Shown here: piece by piece, positions 38,771 to 51,400 of the stretch
Layout: each line of letters opens with the position of its first letter
How positions within the stretch are numbered: the stretch's first letter is position 1
Assembly (NCBI RefSeq): GCF_051014685.1
Contig: NC_135058.1
Span: 7,230,811 to 7,294,810 of the forward strand
Direction of reading: 5' to 3'
Origin: Ptiloglossa arizonensis
Lineage: Eukaryota > Arthropoda > Insecta > Hymenoptera > Colletidae
Length of the DNA stretch: 64,000 nt
Notes under the pieces: model-generated
The model's input: the letters and a program-made list of their open reading frames with translations, nothing else
The model's database searches: none
What the model was told of the DNA's origin: nothing
Program-made: the position numbers and the translations under genes

Positions 38771-40073
38771 CAGTTCCGTTGATTTTTATTATTTTCATTT
38801 GTAAAAAATCGTGAACCTACCCAAAATGTGGACCAATACGCTCGAGGAACTCCCGTGCCGAAAGGTCTAGTGGTTTCTTTGGGAAAAATTCGAGAAAAAG
38901 TGGATGTTTTTCGGTTACGTCACCAAAACTCTTCCCACCCTTCAGATAAGATTCCACATCTCCGGTGATTTTTATTGTTTTCATTTGTAAAAAATCGTGA
39001 ACCTACCCAAAATGTGGACCAATACTCCTCGAGGAACCCCCGTGCCGAAAGGTCCGGTGGTTTCTTTGGAAAAAAATCTAGAAGAAGTGGATGTTTTTCG
39101 GTTACGTCACCAAAACTCTTCCCACTCTTCAGATAAGATTCCACTGCTCCGGTGATTTTTATTATTTTCATTTGTAAAAAATCGTGAACCTACCCAAAAT
39201 GTGGACCAATACTCTCGAGGAACTCCCGTGCCGAAAGGTCCGGTGGTTTCTTTGGAAAAAAATCTAGAAAAAGTGGATGTTTTTCGGTTACGTCACCAAA
39301 ACTCTTCCCACACTTCAGATAAGATTCCACAGCTCCGGTGATTTTTATTATTTTCATTTGTAAAAAATCGTGAACCTACCCAAAATGTGGACCAATACGC
39401 TCGAGGAACTCCCGTGCCGAAAGGTCTAGTGGTTTCTTTGGGAAAAATTCGAGAAAAAGTGGATGTTTTTCGGTTACGTCACCAAAACTCTTCCCACTCT
39501 TCAGATAAGATTCCACAGCTCCGGTGATTTTTATTATTTTCATTTGTAAAAAATCGTGAACCTACCCAAAATGTGGACCAATACTCTCGAGGAACCCCCG
39601 TGCCGAAAGGTCCGGTGGTTTCTTTGGAAAAAAATCTAGAAAAAGTGGATGTTTTTCGGTTACGTTACCAAAACTTTTCCCACTCTTCAGATAAGATTCC
39701 ACAGTTCCGTTGATTTTTATTATTTTCATTTGTAAAAAATCGTGAACCTACCCAAAATGTGGACCAATACGCTCGAGGAACTCCCGTGCCGAAAGGTCTA
39801 GTGGTTTCTTTGGGAAAAATTCGAGAAAAAGTGGATGTTTTTCGGTTACGTCACCAAAACTCTTCCCACCCTTCAGATAAGATTCCACATCTCCGGTGAT
39901 TTTTATTGTTTTCATTTGTAAAAAATCGTGAACCTACCCAAAATGTGGACCAATACTCTCGAGGAACCCTCGTGCCGAAAGGTCCGGTGGTTTCTTTGGA
40001 AAAAAATCTAGAAGAAGTGGATGTTTTTCGGTTACGTCACCAAAACTCTTCCCACTCTTCAGATAAGATTCCA
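38213..40073. repeat. 5-monomer tandem duplication
   Basis: Two consecutive blocks of five monomers, 38213-39143 and 39144-40073, share the same order of types, including ACGTTACC with ACTTTTCCC and the rare TTCCCACCC (38933 and 39864). The first block is one base longer because its last monomer has the C insertion near 39023 (TACTCCTCGAGG); the second block's equivalent has TACTCTCGAGG. The first monomers also differ (CATCTCC against CTGCTCC), so the breakpoint lies inside a monomer. The duplication straddles the end of HOR1. Confidence 0.8.
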
Positions 40074-42120
40074 CTGCTCCGGTGATTTTTATTATTTTCA
40101 TTTGTAAAAAATCGTGAACCTACCCAAAATGTGGACCAATACTCTCGAGGAACCCCCGTGCCGAAAGGTCCGGTGGTTTCTTTGGAAAAAAATCTAGAAA
40201 AAGTGGATGTTTTTCGGTTACGTCACCAAAACTTTTCCCACTCTTCAGATAAGATTCCACAGTTCCGTTGATTTTTATTATTTTCATTTGTAAAAAATCG
40301 TGAACCTACCCAATATGTGGACCAATGCGCTCGAGGAACTCCCGTGCCGAAAGGTCCGGTGGTTTCTTTGGGAAAAAATCGAGAAAAACTGCATGTTTTT
40401 CGGTTACGTCACCAAAACTCTTCCCACTCTTCAGATAAGATTCCACGTCTCCGGTGATTTTTATTGTTTTCATTTGTAAAAAATCGTGAACCTACCCAAA
40501 ATGTGGACCAATACTCTCGAGGAACCCTCGTGCCGAAAGGTCCGGTGGTTTCTTTGGAAAAAAATCTAGAAAAAGTGGATGTTTTTCGGTTACGTCACCA
40601 AAACTCTTCCCACACTTCAGATAAGATTCCACAGCTCCGGTGATTTTTATTATTTTCATTTGTAAAAAATCGTGAACCTACCCAAAATGTGGACCAATAC
40701 GCTCGAGGAACTCCCGTGCCGAAAGGTCTAGTGGTTTCTTTGGGAAAAATTCGAGAAAAAGTGGATGTTTTTCGGTTACGTCACCAAAACTCTTCCCACT
40801 CTTCAGATAAGATTCCACAGCTCCGGTGATTTTTATTATTTTCATTTGTAAAAAATCGTGAACCTACCCAAGGTGTGGACCAATACGCTCGAGGAACCCT
40901 CGTGCCGAAAGGTCCGGTGGTTTCTTTGGAAAAAAATCTAGAAGAAGTGGATGTTTTTCGGTTACGTCACCAAAACTCTTCCCACTCTTCAGATAAGATT
41001 CCACATTTCCGATGATTTTTATCATTTTCATTTGTAAAAAATCGTGAACCTACCCAAAATGTGGACCAATACGCTCGAGGAACTCCCGTGCCGAAAGGTC
41101 CGGTGGTTTCTTTGGGAAAAAATCGAGAAGAAGTGGATGTTTTTCGGTTACGTCACCAAAACTCTTCCCACTCTTCAGATAAGATTCCACAGCTCCGGTG
41201 ATTTTTATTATTTTCATTTGTAAAAAATCGTGAACCTACCCAAATTGTGGACCAATACGCTCGAGGAACTCCCGTGCCGAAAGGTCTAGTGGTTTCTTTG
41301 GGAAAAAATCGAGAAAAAGTGGATGTTTTTCGGTTACGTCACCAAAACTCTTCCCACTCTTCAGATAAGATTCCACAGCTCCGGTGATTTTTATTATTTT
41401 CATTTGTAAAAAATCGTGAACCTACCCAAAATGTGGACCAATACTCCTCGAGGAACCCCCTTGCCGAAAGGTCCGGTGGTTTCTTTGGAAAAAAATCTAG
41501 AAAAAGTGGATGTTTTTCGGTTACGTCACCAAAACTCTTCCCACTCTTCAGATAAGATTCCACAGCTCCGGTGATTTTTATTATTTTCATTTGTAAAAAA
41601 TCGTGAACCTACCCAAAATGTGGACCAATACGCTCGAGGAACTCCCGTGCCGAAAGGTTTAGTGGTTTCTTTGGGAAAAAATCTAGAAAAAGTGGATGTT
41701 TTTCGGTTACGTCACCAAAACTCTTCCCACTCTTCTGATAAGATTCCACAGCTCCGGTGATTTTTATTATTTTCATTTGTAAAAAATCGTGAACCTACCC
41801 AAAGTGTGGACCAATACGCTCGAGGAACGCTCGTGCCGAAAGGACCGGTGGTTTCTTTGGAAAAAAATCTAGAAAAAGTGGATGTTTTTCGGTTACGTCA
41901 CCAAAACTCTTCCCACTCTTCAGATAAGATTCCACAGCTCCGGTGATTTTTATTATTTTCAGTTGTAAAAAATCGTGAACCTACCCAAAGTGTGGACCAA
42001 TACGCTCGAGGAACGCTCGTGCCGAAAGGACCGGTGGTTTCTTTGGAAAAAAATCTAGAAAAAGTGGATGTTTTTCGGTTACGTCACCAAAACTCTTCCC
42101 ACTCTTCAGATAAGATTCCA
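38771..42120. repeat. Transition mosaic between HOR1 and HOR2
   Basis: This interval follows neither long period but is assembled from pieces found further right. About 39.8-40.6 kb is collinear with about 43.7-44.5 kb, and 40818-42120 is collinear with 48073-49374 (markers CCCAAGGTGTGG, CATTTCCGATG, AAATTGTGG, GGTTTAGTGG, CTTCTGATAAG, GGAACGCTCG). One monomer (41376, with the C insertion near 41444) breaks the second match and looks HOR1-derived. A private change, CCAATGCGCTC near 40323, marks this zone. Confidence 0.75.
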
Positions 42121-45100
42121 CAGTTCCGGTGATTTTTATTATTTTCATTTGTAAAAAATCGTGAACCTACCCAAAATGTGGACCAATACGCTCGAGGAAC
42201 TCCCGTGCCGAAAGGTCTAGTGGTTTCTTTGGGAAAAAATCGAGAAAAAGTGGATGTTTTTCGGTTACGTCACCAAAACTCTTCCCACTCTTCAGATAAG
42301 ATTCCACAGCTCCGGTGATTTTTATTATTTTCATTTGTAAAAAATCGTGAACCTACCCAAAGTGTGGACCAATACGCTCGAGGAACCCTCGTGCCGAAAG
42401 GACCGGTGGTTTCTTTGGAAAAAAATCTAGAAAAAGTGGATGTTTTTCGGTTACGTCACCAAAACTCTTCCCACACTTCAGATAAGATTCCACAGCTCCG
42501 GTGATTTTTATTATTTTCATTTGTAAAAAATCGTGAACCTACCCAAAATGTGGACCAATACTCTCGAGGAACCCCCGTGCCGAAAGGTCCGGTGGTTTCT
42601 TTGGAAAAAAATCTAGAATAAGTGGATGTTTTTCGGTTACGTCACCAAAACTCTTCCCACTCTTCAGATAAGATTCCACATCTCCGGTGATTTTTATTGT
42701 TTTCATTTGTAAAAAATCGTGAACCTACCCAAAATATGGACCAATACTCTCGAGGAACCCTCGTGCCGAAAGGTCCGGTGGTTTCTTTGGAAAAAAATCT
42801 AGAAGAAGTGGATGTTTTTCGGTTACGTCACCAAATCTCTTCCCACTCTTCAGATAAGATTCCACAGTTCCGGTGATTTTTATTATTTTCATTTGTAAAA
42901 AATCGTGAACCTACCCAAAATGTGGACCAATACGCTCGAGGAACCCTCGTGCCGAAAGGTCCGGTGGTTTCTTTGGAAAAAAATCTAGAAGAAGTGGATG
43001 TTTTTCGGTTACGTCACCAAAACTCTTCCCACTCTTCAGATAACATTCCACAGTTCCGGTGATTTTTATTATTTTCATTTGTAAAAAATCGTGAACCTAC
43101 CCAAAATGTGGACCAATACGCTCGAGGAACTCCCGTGCCGAAAGGTCCGGTGGTTTCTTTGGAAAAAAATCTAGAAAAAGTGGATGTTTTTCGGTTACGT
43201 CACCAAAACTCTTCCCACTCTTCAGATAAGATTCCACATCTCCGGTGATTTTTATTGTTTTCATTTGTAAAAAATCGTGAACCTACCCAAAATGTGGACC
43301 AATACGCTCGAGGAACTCCCGTGCCGAAAGGTCTAGTGGTTTATTTGGGAAAAATTCGAGAAAAAGTGCATGTTTTTCGGTTACGTCACCAAAACTCTTC
43401 CCACTCTTCAGATAAGATTCCACATCTCCGGTGATTTTTATTGTTTTCATTTGTAAAAAATCGTGAACCTACCCAAAATGTGGACCAATACTCTCGAGGA
43501 ACCCTCGTGCCGAAAGGTCCGGTGGTTTCTTTGGAAAAAAATTTAGAAAAAGTGGATGTTTTTCGGTTACGTCACCAAAACTCTTCCCACACTTCAGATA
43601 AGATTCCACAGCTCCGGTGATTTTTATTATTTTCATTTGTAAAAAATCGTGAACCTACCCAAAATGTGGACCAATACGCTCGAGGAACTCCCGTGCCGAA
43701 AGGTCTAGTGGTTTCTTTGGGAAAAATTCGAGAAAAAGTGGATGTTTTTCGGTTACGTCACCAAAACTCTTCCCACCCTTCAGATAAGATTCCACATCTC
43801 CGGTGATTTTTATTGTTTTCATTTGTAAAAAATCGTGAACCTACCCAAAATGTGGACCAATACTCTCGAGGAACCCTCGTGCCGAAAGGTCCGGTGGTTT
43901 CTTTGGAAAAAAATCTAGAAGAAGTGGATGTTTTTCGGTTACGTCACCAAAACTCTTCCCACTCTTCAGATAAGATTCCACTGCTCCGGTGATTTTTATT
44001 ATTTTCATTTGTAAAAAATCGTGAACCTACCCAAAATGTGGACCAATACTCTCGAGGAACCCCCGTGCCGAAAGGTCCGGTGGTTTCTTTGGAAAAAAAT
44101 CTAGAAAAAGTGGATGTTTTTCGGTTACGTCACCAAAACTTTTCCCACTCTTCAGATAAGATTCCACAGTTCCGTTGATTTTTATTATTTTCATTTGTAA
44201 AAAATCGTGAACCTACCCAATATGTGGACCAATACGCTCGAGGAACTCCCGTGCCGAAAGGTCCGGTGGTTTCTTTGGGAAAAAATCGAGAAAAACTGCA
44301 TGTTTTTCGGTTACGTCACCAAAACTCTTCCCACTCTTCAGATAAGATTCCACGTCTCCGGTGATTTTTATTGTTTTCATTTGTAAAAAATCGTGAACCT
44401 ACCCAAAATGTGGACCAATACTCTCGAGGAACCCTCGTGCCGACAGGTCCGGTGGTTTCTTTGGAAAAAAATCTAGAAAAAGTGGATGTTTTTCGGTTAC
44501 GTCACCAAAACTCTTCCCACACTTCAGATAAGATTCCACAGCTCCGGTGATTTTTATTATTTTCATTTGTAAAAAATCGTGAACCTACCCAAAATGTGGA
44601 CCAATACGCTCGAGGAACTCCCGTGCCGAAAGGTCTAGTGGTTTCTTTGGGAAAAAATCGAGAAAAAGTGGATGTTTTTCGGTTACGTCAACAAAACTCT
44701 TCCCACTCTTCAGATAAGATTCCACAGTTCCGGTGATTTTTATTATTTTCATTTGTAAAAAATCGTGAACGTACCCAAAATGAGGACCAATACTCTCGAG
44801 GAACCTTCGTGCCGAAAGGTCCGGTGGTTTCTTTTGAAAAAAATCTAGAAAAAGTGGATGTTTTTCGGTTACGTCACCAAAACTCTTCCCACTCTTCAGA
44901 TAAGTTTCCACATCTCCGGTGATTTTTATTATTTTCATTTGTAAAAAATCGTGAACCTACCCAAAATGTGGACCAATACTCTCGAGGAACTCCCGTGCCG
45001 AAAGGTCCGGTGGTTTCTTTGGAAAAAAATCTAGAAAAAGTGGATGTTTTTCGGTTACGTCACCAAAACTTTTCCCACTCTTCAGATAAGATTCCACAGT

Positions 45101-45468
45101 TCCGTTGATTTTTATTATTTTCATTTGTAAAAAATCGTGAACCTACCCAAAATGTGGACCAATACGCTCGAGGAACTCCCGTGCCGAAAGGTCCGGTGGT
45201 TTCTTTGGGAAAAAATCTAGAAAAAGTGGATGTTTTTCGGTTACGTCACCAAAACTCTTCCCACTCTTCAGATAAGATTCCACGTCTCCGGTGATTTTTA
45301 TTGTTTTCATTTGTAAAAAATCGTGAACCTACCCAAAATGTGGACCAATACTCTCGAGGAACCCTCGTGCCGAAAGGTCCGGTGGTTTCTTTGGAAAAAA
45401 ATCTAGAAAAAGTGGATGTTTTTCGGTTACGTCACCAAAACTCTTCCCACACTTCAGATAAGATTCCA

Positions 45469-48444
45469 CAGCTCCGGTGATTTTTATTATTTTCATTTGT
45501 AAAAAATCGTGAACCTACCCAAAATGTGGACCAATACGCTCGAGGAACTCCCGTGCCGAAAGGTCTAGTGGTTTCTTTGGGAAAAAATCGAGAAAAAGGG
45601 GATGTTTTTCGGTTACGTCAACAAAACTCTTCCCACTCTTCAGATAAGATTCCACAGTTCCGGTGATTTTTATTATTTTCATTTGTAAAAAATCGTGAAC
45701 GTACCCAAAATGAGGACCAATACTTTCGAGGAACCCTCGTGCCGAAAGGTCCGGTGGTTTCTTTTGAAAAAAATCTAGAAAAAGTGGATGTTTTTCGGTT
45801 ACGTCACCAAAACTCTTCCCACTCTTCAGATAAGATTCCACATCTCCGGTGATTTTTATTATTTTCATTTGTAAAAAATCGTGAACCTACCCAAAATGAG
45901 GACCAATACTCTCGAGGAACCCTCGTGCCGAAAGGTCCGGTGGTTTCTTTGGAAAGAAATCTAGAAAAAGTGGATGTTTTTCGGTTACGTCACCAAAACT
46001 CTTCCCACTCTTCAGATAAGATTCCACAGCTCCGGTGATTTTTATTATTTTCATTTGTAAAAAATCGTGAACCTACCCAAAATGTGGACCAATACTCTCG
46101 AGGAACCCCCGTGCCGAAAGGTCCGGTGGTTTCTTTGGAAAAAAATCTAGAAGAAGTGGATGTTTTTCGGTTACGTCACCAAAACTTTTCCCACTCTTCA
46201 GATAAGATTCCACAGTTCCGTTGATTTTTATTATTTTCATTTGTAAAAAATCGTGAACCTACCCAATATGTGGACCAATACGCTCGAGGAACTCCCGTGC
46301 CGAAAGGTCTAGTGGTTTCTTTGTGATAAATTCGAGAAAAAGTGGATGGTTTTCGGTTACGTCACCAAAACTCTTCCCACTCTTCAGATAAGATTCCACA
46401 GTTCCGGTGATTTTTATTATTTTCATTTGTAAAAAATCGTGAACCCACCCAAAATGTGGACCAATACGCTCGAGGAACTCCCGTGCCGAAAGGTCTAGTG
46501 GTTTCTTTGTGAAAAATTCGAGAAGAAGTGGATGTTTTTCGGTTACGTCACCAAAACTCTTCCCACTCTTCAGATAAGATTCCACAGCTCCGGTGATTTT
46601 TATTATTTTCATTTGTAAAAAATCGTGAACCTACCCAAAATGTGGACCAATACGCTCGAGGAACTCCCGTGCCGAAAGGTCCGGTGGTTTCTTTGGGAAA
46701 AAATCGAGAAAAACTGCATGTTTTTCGGTTACGTCACCAAAACTCTTCCCACTCTTCAGATAAGATTCCACGTCTCCGGTGATTTTTATTGTTTTCATTT
46801 GTAAAAAATCGTGAACCTACCCAAAATGTGGACCAATACTCTCGAGGAACCCTCGTGCCGAAAGGTCCGGTGGTTTCTTTGGAAAAAAATCTAGAAAAAG
46901 TGGATGTTTTTCGGTTACGTCACCAAAACTCTTCCCACACTTCAGATAAGATTCCACAGCTCCGGTGATTTTTATTATTTTCATTTGTAAAAAATCGTGA
47001 ACCTACCCAAAATGTGGACCAATACGCTCGAGGAACTCCCGTGCCGAAAGGTCTAGTGGTTTCTTTGGGAAAAAATCGAGAAAAAGGGGATGTTTTTCGG
47101 TTACGTCAACAAAACTCTTCCCACTCTTCAGATAAGATTCCACAGTTCCGGTGATTTTTATTATTTTCATTTGTAAAAAATCGTGAACGTACCCAAAATG
47201 AGGACCAATACTTTCGAGGAACCCTCGTGCCGAAAGGTCCGGTGGTTTCTTTTGAAAAAAATCTAGAAAAAGTGGATGTTTTTCGGTTACGTCACCAAAA
47301 CTCTTCCCACTCTTCAGATAAGATTCCACATCTCCGGTGATTTTTATTATTTTCATTTGTAAAAAATCGTGAACCTACCCAAAATGAGGACCAATACTTT
47401 CGAGGAACCCTCGTGCCGAAAGGTCCGGTGGTTTCTTTGGAAAAAAATCTAGAAAAAGTGGATGTTTTTCGGTTACGTCACCAAAACTCTTCCCACTCTT
47501 CAGATAAGATTCCACAGCTCCGGTGATTTTTATTATTTTCATTTGTAAAAAATCGTGAACCTACCCAAAATGTGGACCAATACTCTCGAGGAACCCCCGT
47601 GCCGAAAGGTCCGGTGGTTTCTTTGGAAAAAAATCTAGAAGAAGTGGATGTTTTTCGGTTACGTCACCAAAACTTTTCCCACTCTTCAGATAAGATTCCA
47701 CAGTTCCGTTGATTTTTATTATTTTCATTTGTAAAAAATCGTGAACCTACCCAATATGTGGACCAATACGCTCGAGGAACTCCCGTGCCGAAAGGTCTAG
47801 TGGTTTCTTTGTGATAAATTCGAGAAAAAGTGGATGGTTTTCGGTTACGTCACCAAAACTCTTCCCACTCTTCAGATAAGATTCCACAGTTCCGGTGATT
47901 TTTATTATTTTCATTTGTAAAAAATCGTGAACCCACCCAAAATGTGGACCAATACGCTCGAGGAACTCCCGTGCCGAAAGGTCTAGTGGTTTCTTTGTGA
48001 AAAATTCGAGAAGAAGTGGATGTTTTTCGGTTACGTCACCAAAACTCTTCCCACTCTTCAGATAAGATTCCACAGCTCCGGTGATTTTTATTATTTTCAT
48101 TTGTAAAAAATCGTGAACCTACCCAAGGTGTGGACCAATACGCTCGAGGAACCCTCGTGCCGAAAGGTCCGGTGGTTTCTTTGGAAAAAAATCTAGAAGA
48201 AGTGGATGTTTTTCGGTTACGTCACCAAAACTCTTCCCACTCTTCAGATAAGATTCCACATTTCCGATGATTTTTATCATTTTCATTTGTAAAAAATCCT
48301 GAACCTACCCAAAATGTGGACCAATACGCTCGAGGAACTCCCGTGCCGAAAGGTCCGGTGGTTTCTTTGGGAAAAAATCGAGAAGAAGTGGATGTTTTTC
48401 GGTTACGTCACCAAAACTCTTCCCACTCTTCAGATAAGATTCCA
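45469..48444. repeat. 8-monomer duplication nested in HOR2
   Basis: Frames and monomer types at about 45.5 and 46.26 kb recur 1,488 bp (eight monomers) later at about 47.0 and 47.75 kb, including AAAGGGGATG, GAACGTACCC with AAAATGAGG, TACTTTCGAGG and the GTGATAAATTCGAG monomer. The same doublet recurs in HOR2 copy 2 at about 57.8-60.4 kb, so the 8-monomer step predates the 66-monomer one. The outer limits given are approximate to about one monomer. Confidence 0.65.
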
Positions 48445-51400
48445 CAGCTCCGGTGATTTTTATTATTTTCATTTGTAAAAAATCGTGAACCTACCCAAAT
48501 TGTGGACCAATACGCTCGAGGAACTCCCGTGCCGAAAGGTCTAGTGGTTTCTTTGGGAAAAAATCGAGAAAAAGTGGATGTTTTTCGGTTACGTCACCAA
48601 AACTCTTCCTACTCTTCAGATAAGATTCCACAGTTCCGGTGATTTTTATTATTTTCATTTGTAAAAAATCGTGAACCTACCCAAAATGTGGACCAATACG
48701 CTCGAGGAACTCCCGTGCCGAAAGGTCCGGTGGTTTCTTTGGAAAAAAATCTAGAAAAAGTGGATGTTTTTCGGTTACGTCACCAAAACTCTTCCCACTC
48801 TTCAGATAAGATTCCACAGCTCCGGTGATTTTTATTATTTTCATTTGTAAAAAATCGTGAACCTACCCAAAATGTGGACCAATACGCTCGAGGAACTCCC
48901 GTGCCGAAAGGTTTAGTGGTTTCTTTGGGAAAAAATCTAGAAAAAGTGGATGTTTTTCGGTTACGTCACCAAAACTCTTCCCACTCTTCTGATAAGATTC
49001 CACAGCTCCGGTGATTTTTATTATTTTCATTTGTAAAAAATCGTGAACCTACCCAAAGTGTGGACCAATACGCTCGAGGAACGCTCGTGCCGAAAGGACC
49101 GGTGGTTTCTTTGGAAAAAAATCTAGAAAAAGTGGATGTTTTTCGGTTACGTCACCAAAACTCTTCCCACTCTTCAGATAAGATTCCACAGCTCCGGTGA
49201 TTTTTATTATTTTCAGTTGTAAAAAATCGTGAACCTACCCAAAGTGTGGACCAATACGCTCGAGGAACGCTCGTGCCGAAAGGACCGGTGGTTTCTTTGG
49301 AAAAAAATCTAGAAAAAGTGGATGTTTTTCGGTTACGTCACCAAAACTCTTCCCACTCTTCAGATAAGATTCCACAGTTCCGGTGATTTTTATTATTTTC
49401 ATTTGTAAAAAATCGTGAACCTACCCAAAATGTGGACCAATACGCTCGAGGAACTCCCGTGCCGAAAGGTCTAGTGGTTTCTTTGGGAAAAAATCGAGAA
49501 AAAGTGGATGTTTTTCGGTTACGTCACCAAAACTCTTCCCACTCTTCAGATAAGATTCCACAGCTCCGGTGATTTTTATTATTTTCATTTGTAAAAAATC
49601 GTGAACCTACCCAAAGTGTGGACCAATACGCTCGAGGAACCCTCGTGCCGAAAGGACCGGTGGTTTCTTTGGAAAAAAATCTAGAAAAAGTGGATGTTTT
49701 TCGGTTACGTCACCAAAACTCTTCCCACACTTCAGATAAGATTCCACAGCTCCGGTGATTTTTATTATTTTCATTTGTAAAAAATCGTGAACCTACCCAA
49801 AATGTGGACCAATACTCTCGAGGAACCCCCGTGCCGAAAGGTCCGGTGGTTTCTTTGGAAAAAAATCTAGAATAAGTGGATGTTTTTCGGTTACGTCACC
49901 AAAACTCTTCCCACTCTTCAGATAAGATTCCACATCTCCGGTGATTTTTATTGTTTTCATTTGTAAAAAATCGTGAACCTACCCAAAATATGGACCAATA
50001 CTCTCGAGGAACCCTCGTGCCGAAAGGTCCGGTGGTTTCTTTGGAAAAAAATCTAGAAGAAGTGGATGTTTTTCGGTTACGTCACCAAAACTTTTCCCAC
50101 TCTTCAGATAAGATTCCACAGTTCCGTTGATTTTTATTATTTTCATTTGTAAAAAATCGTGAACCTACCCAATATGTGGACCAATACGCTCGAGGAACTC
50201 CCGTGCCGAAAGGTCTAGTGGTTTCTTTGTGATAAATTCGAGAAAAAGTGGATGGTTTTCGGTTACGTCACCAAAACTCTTCCCACTCTTCAGATAAGAT
50301 TCCACAGTTCCGGTGATTTTTATTATTTTCATTTGTAAAATATCGTGAACCCACCCAAAATGTGGACCAATACGCTCGAGGAACTCCCGTGCCGAAAGGT
50401 CTAGTGGTTTCTTTGTGAAAAATTCGAGAAGAAGTGGATGTTTTTCGGTTACGTCACCAAAACTCTTCCCACTCTTCAGATAAGATTCCACAGCTCCGGT
50501 GATTTTTATTATTTTCATTTGTAAAAAATCGTGAACCTACCCAAAATGTGGACCAATACGCTCGAGGAACTCCCGTGCCGAAAGGTCCGGTGGTTTCTTT
50601 GGGAAAAAATCGAGAAAAACTGCATGTTTTTCGGTTACGTCACCAAAACTCTTCCCACTCTTCAGATAAGATTCCACGTCTCCGGTGATTTTTATTGTTT
50701 TCATTTGTAAAAAATCGTGAACCTACCCAAAATGTGGACCAATACTCTCGAGGAACCCTCGTGCCGAAAGGTCCGGTGGTTTCTTTGGAAAAAAATCTAG
50801 AAAAAGTGGATGTTTTTCGGTTACGTCACCAAAACTCTTCCCACACTTCAGATAAGATTCCACAGCTCCGGTGATTTTTATTATTTTCATTTGTAAAAAA
50901 TCGTGAACCTACCCAAAATGTGGACCAATACGCTCGAGGAACTCCCGTGCCGAAAGGTCTAGTGGTTTCTTTGGGAAAAAATCGAGAAAAAGGGGATGTT
51001 TTTCGGTTACGTCAACAAAACTCTTCCCACTCTTCAGATAAGATTCCACAGTTCCGGTGATTTTTATTATTTTCATTTGTAAAAAATCGTGAACGTACCC
51101 AAAATGAGGACCAATACTTTCGAGGAACCCTCGTGCCGAAAGGTCCGGTGGTTTCTTTTGAAAAAAATCTAGAAAAAGTGGATGTTTTTCGGTTACGTCA
51201 CCAAAACTCTTCCCACTCTTCAGATAAGATTCCACATCTCCGGTGATTTTTATTATTTTCATTTGTAAAAAATCGTGAACCTACCCAAAATGAGGACCAA
51301 TACTTTCGAGGAACCCTCGTGCCGAAAGGTCCGGTGGTTTCTTTGGAAAAAAATCTAGAAAAAGTGGATGTTTTTCGGTTACGTCACCAAAACTCTTCCC

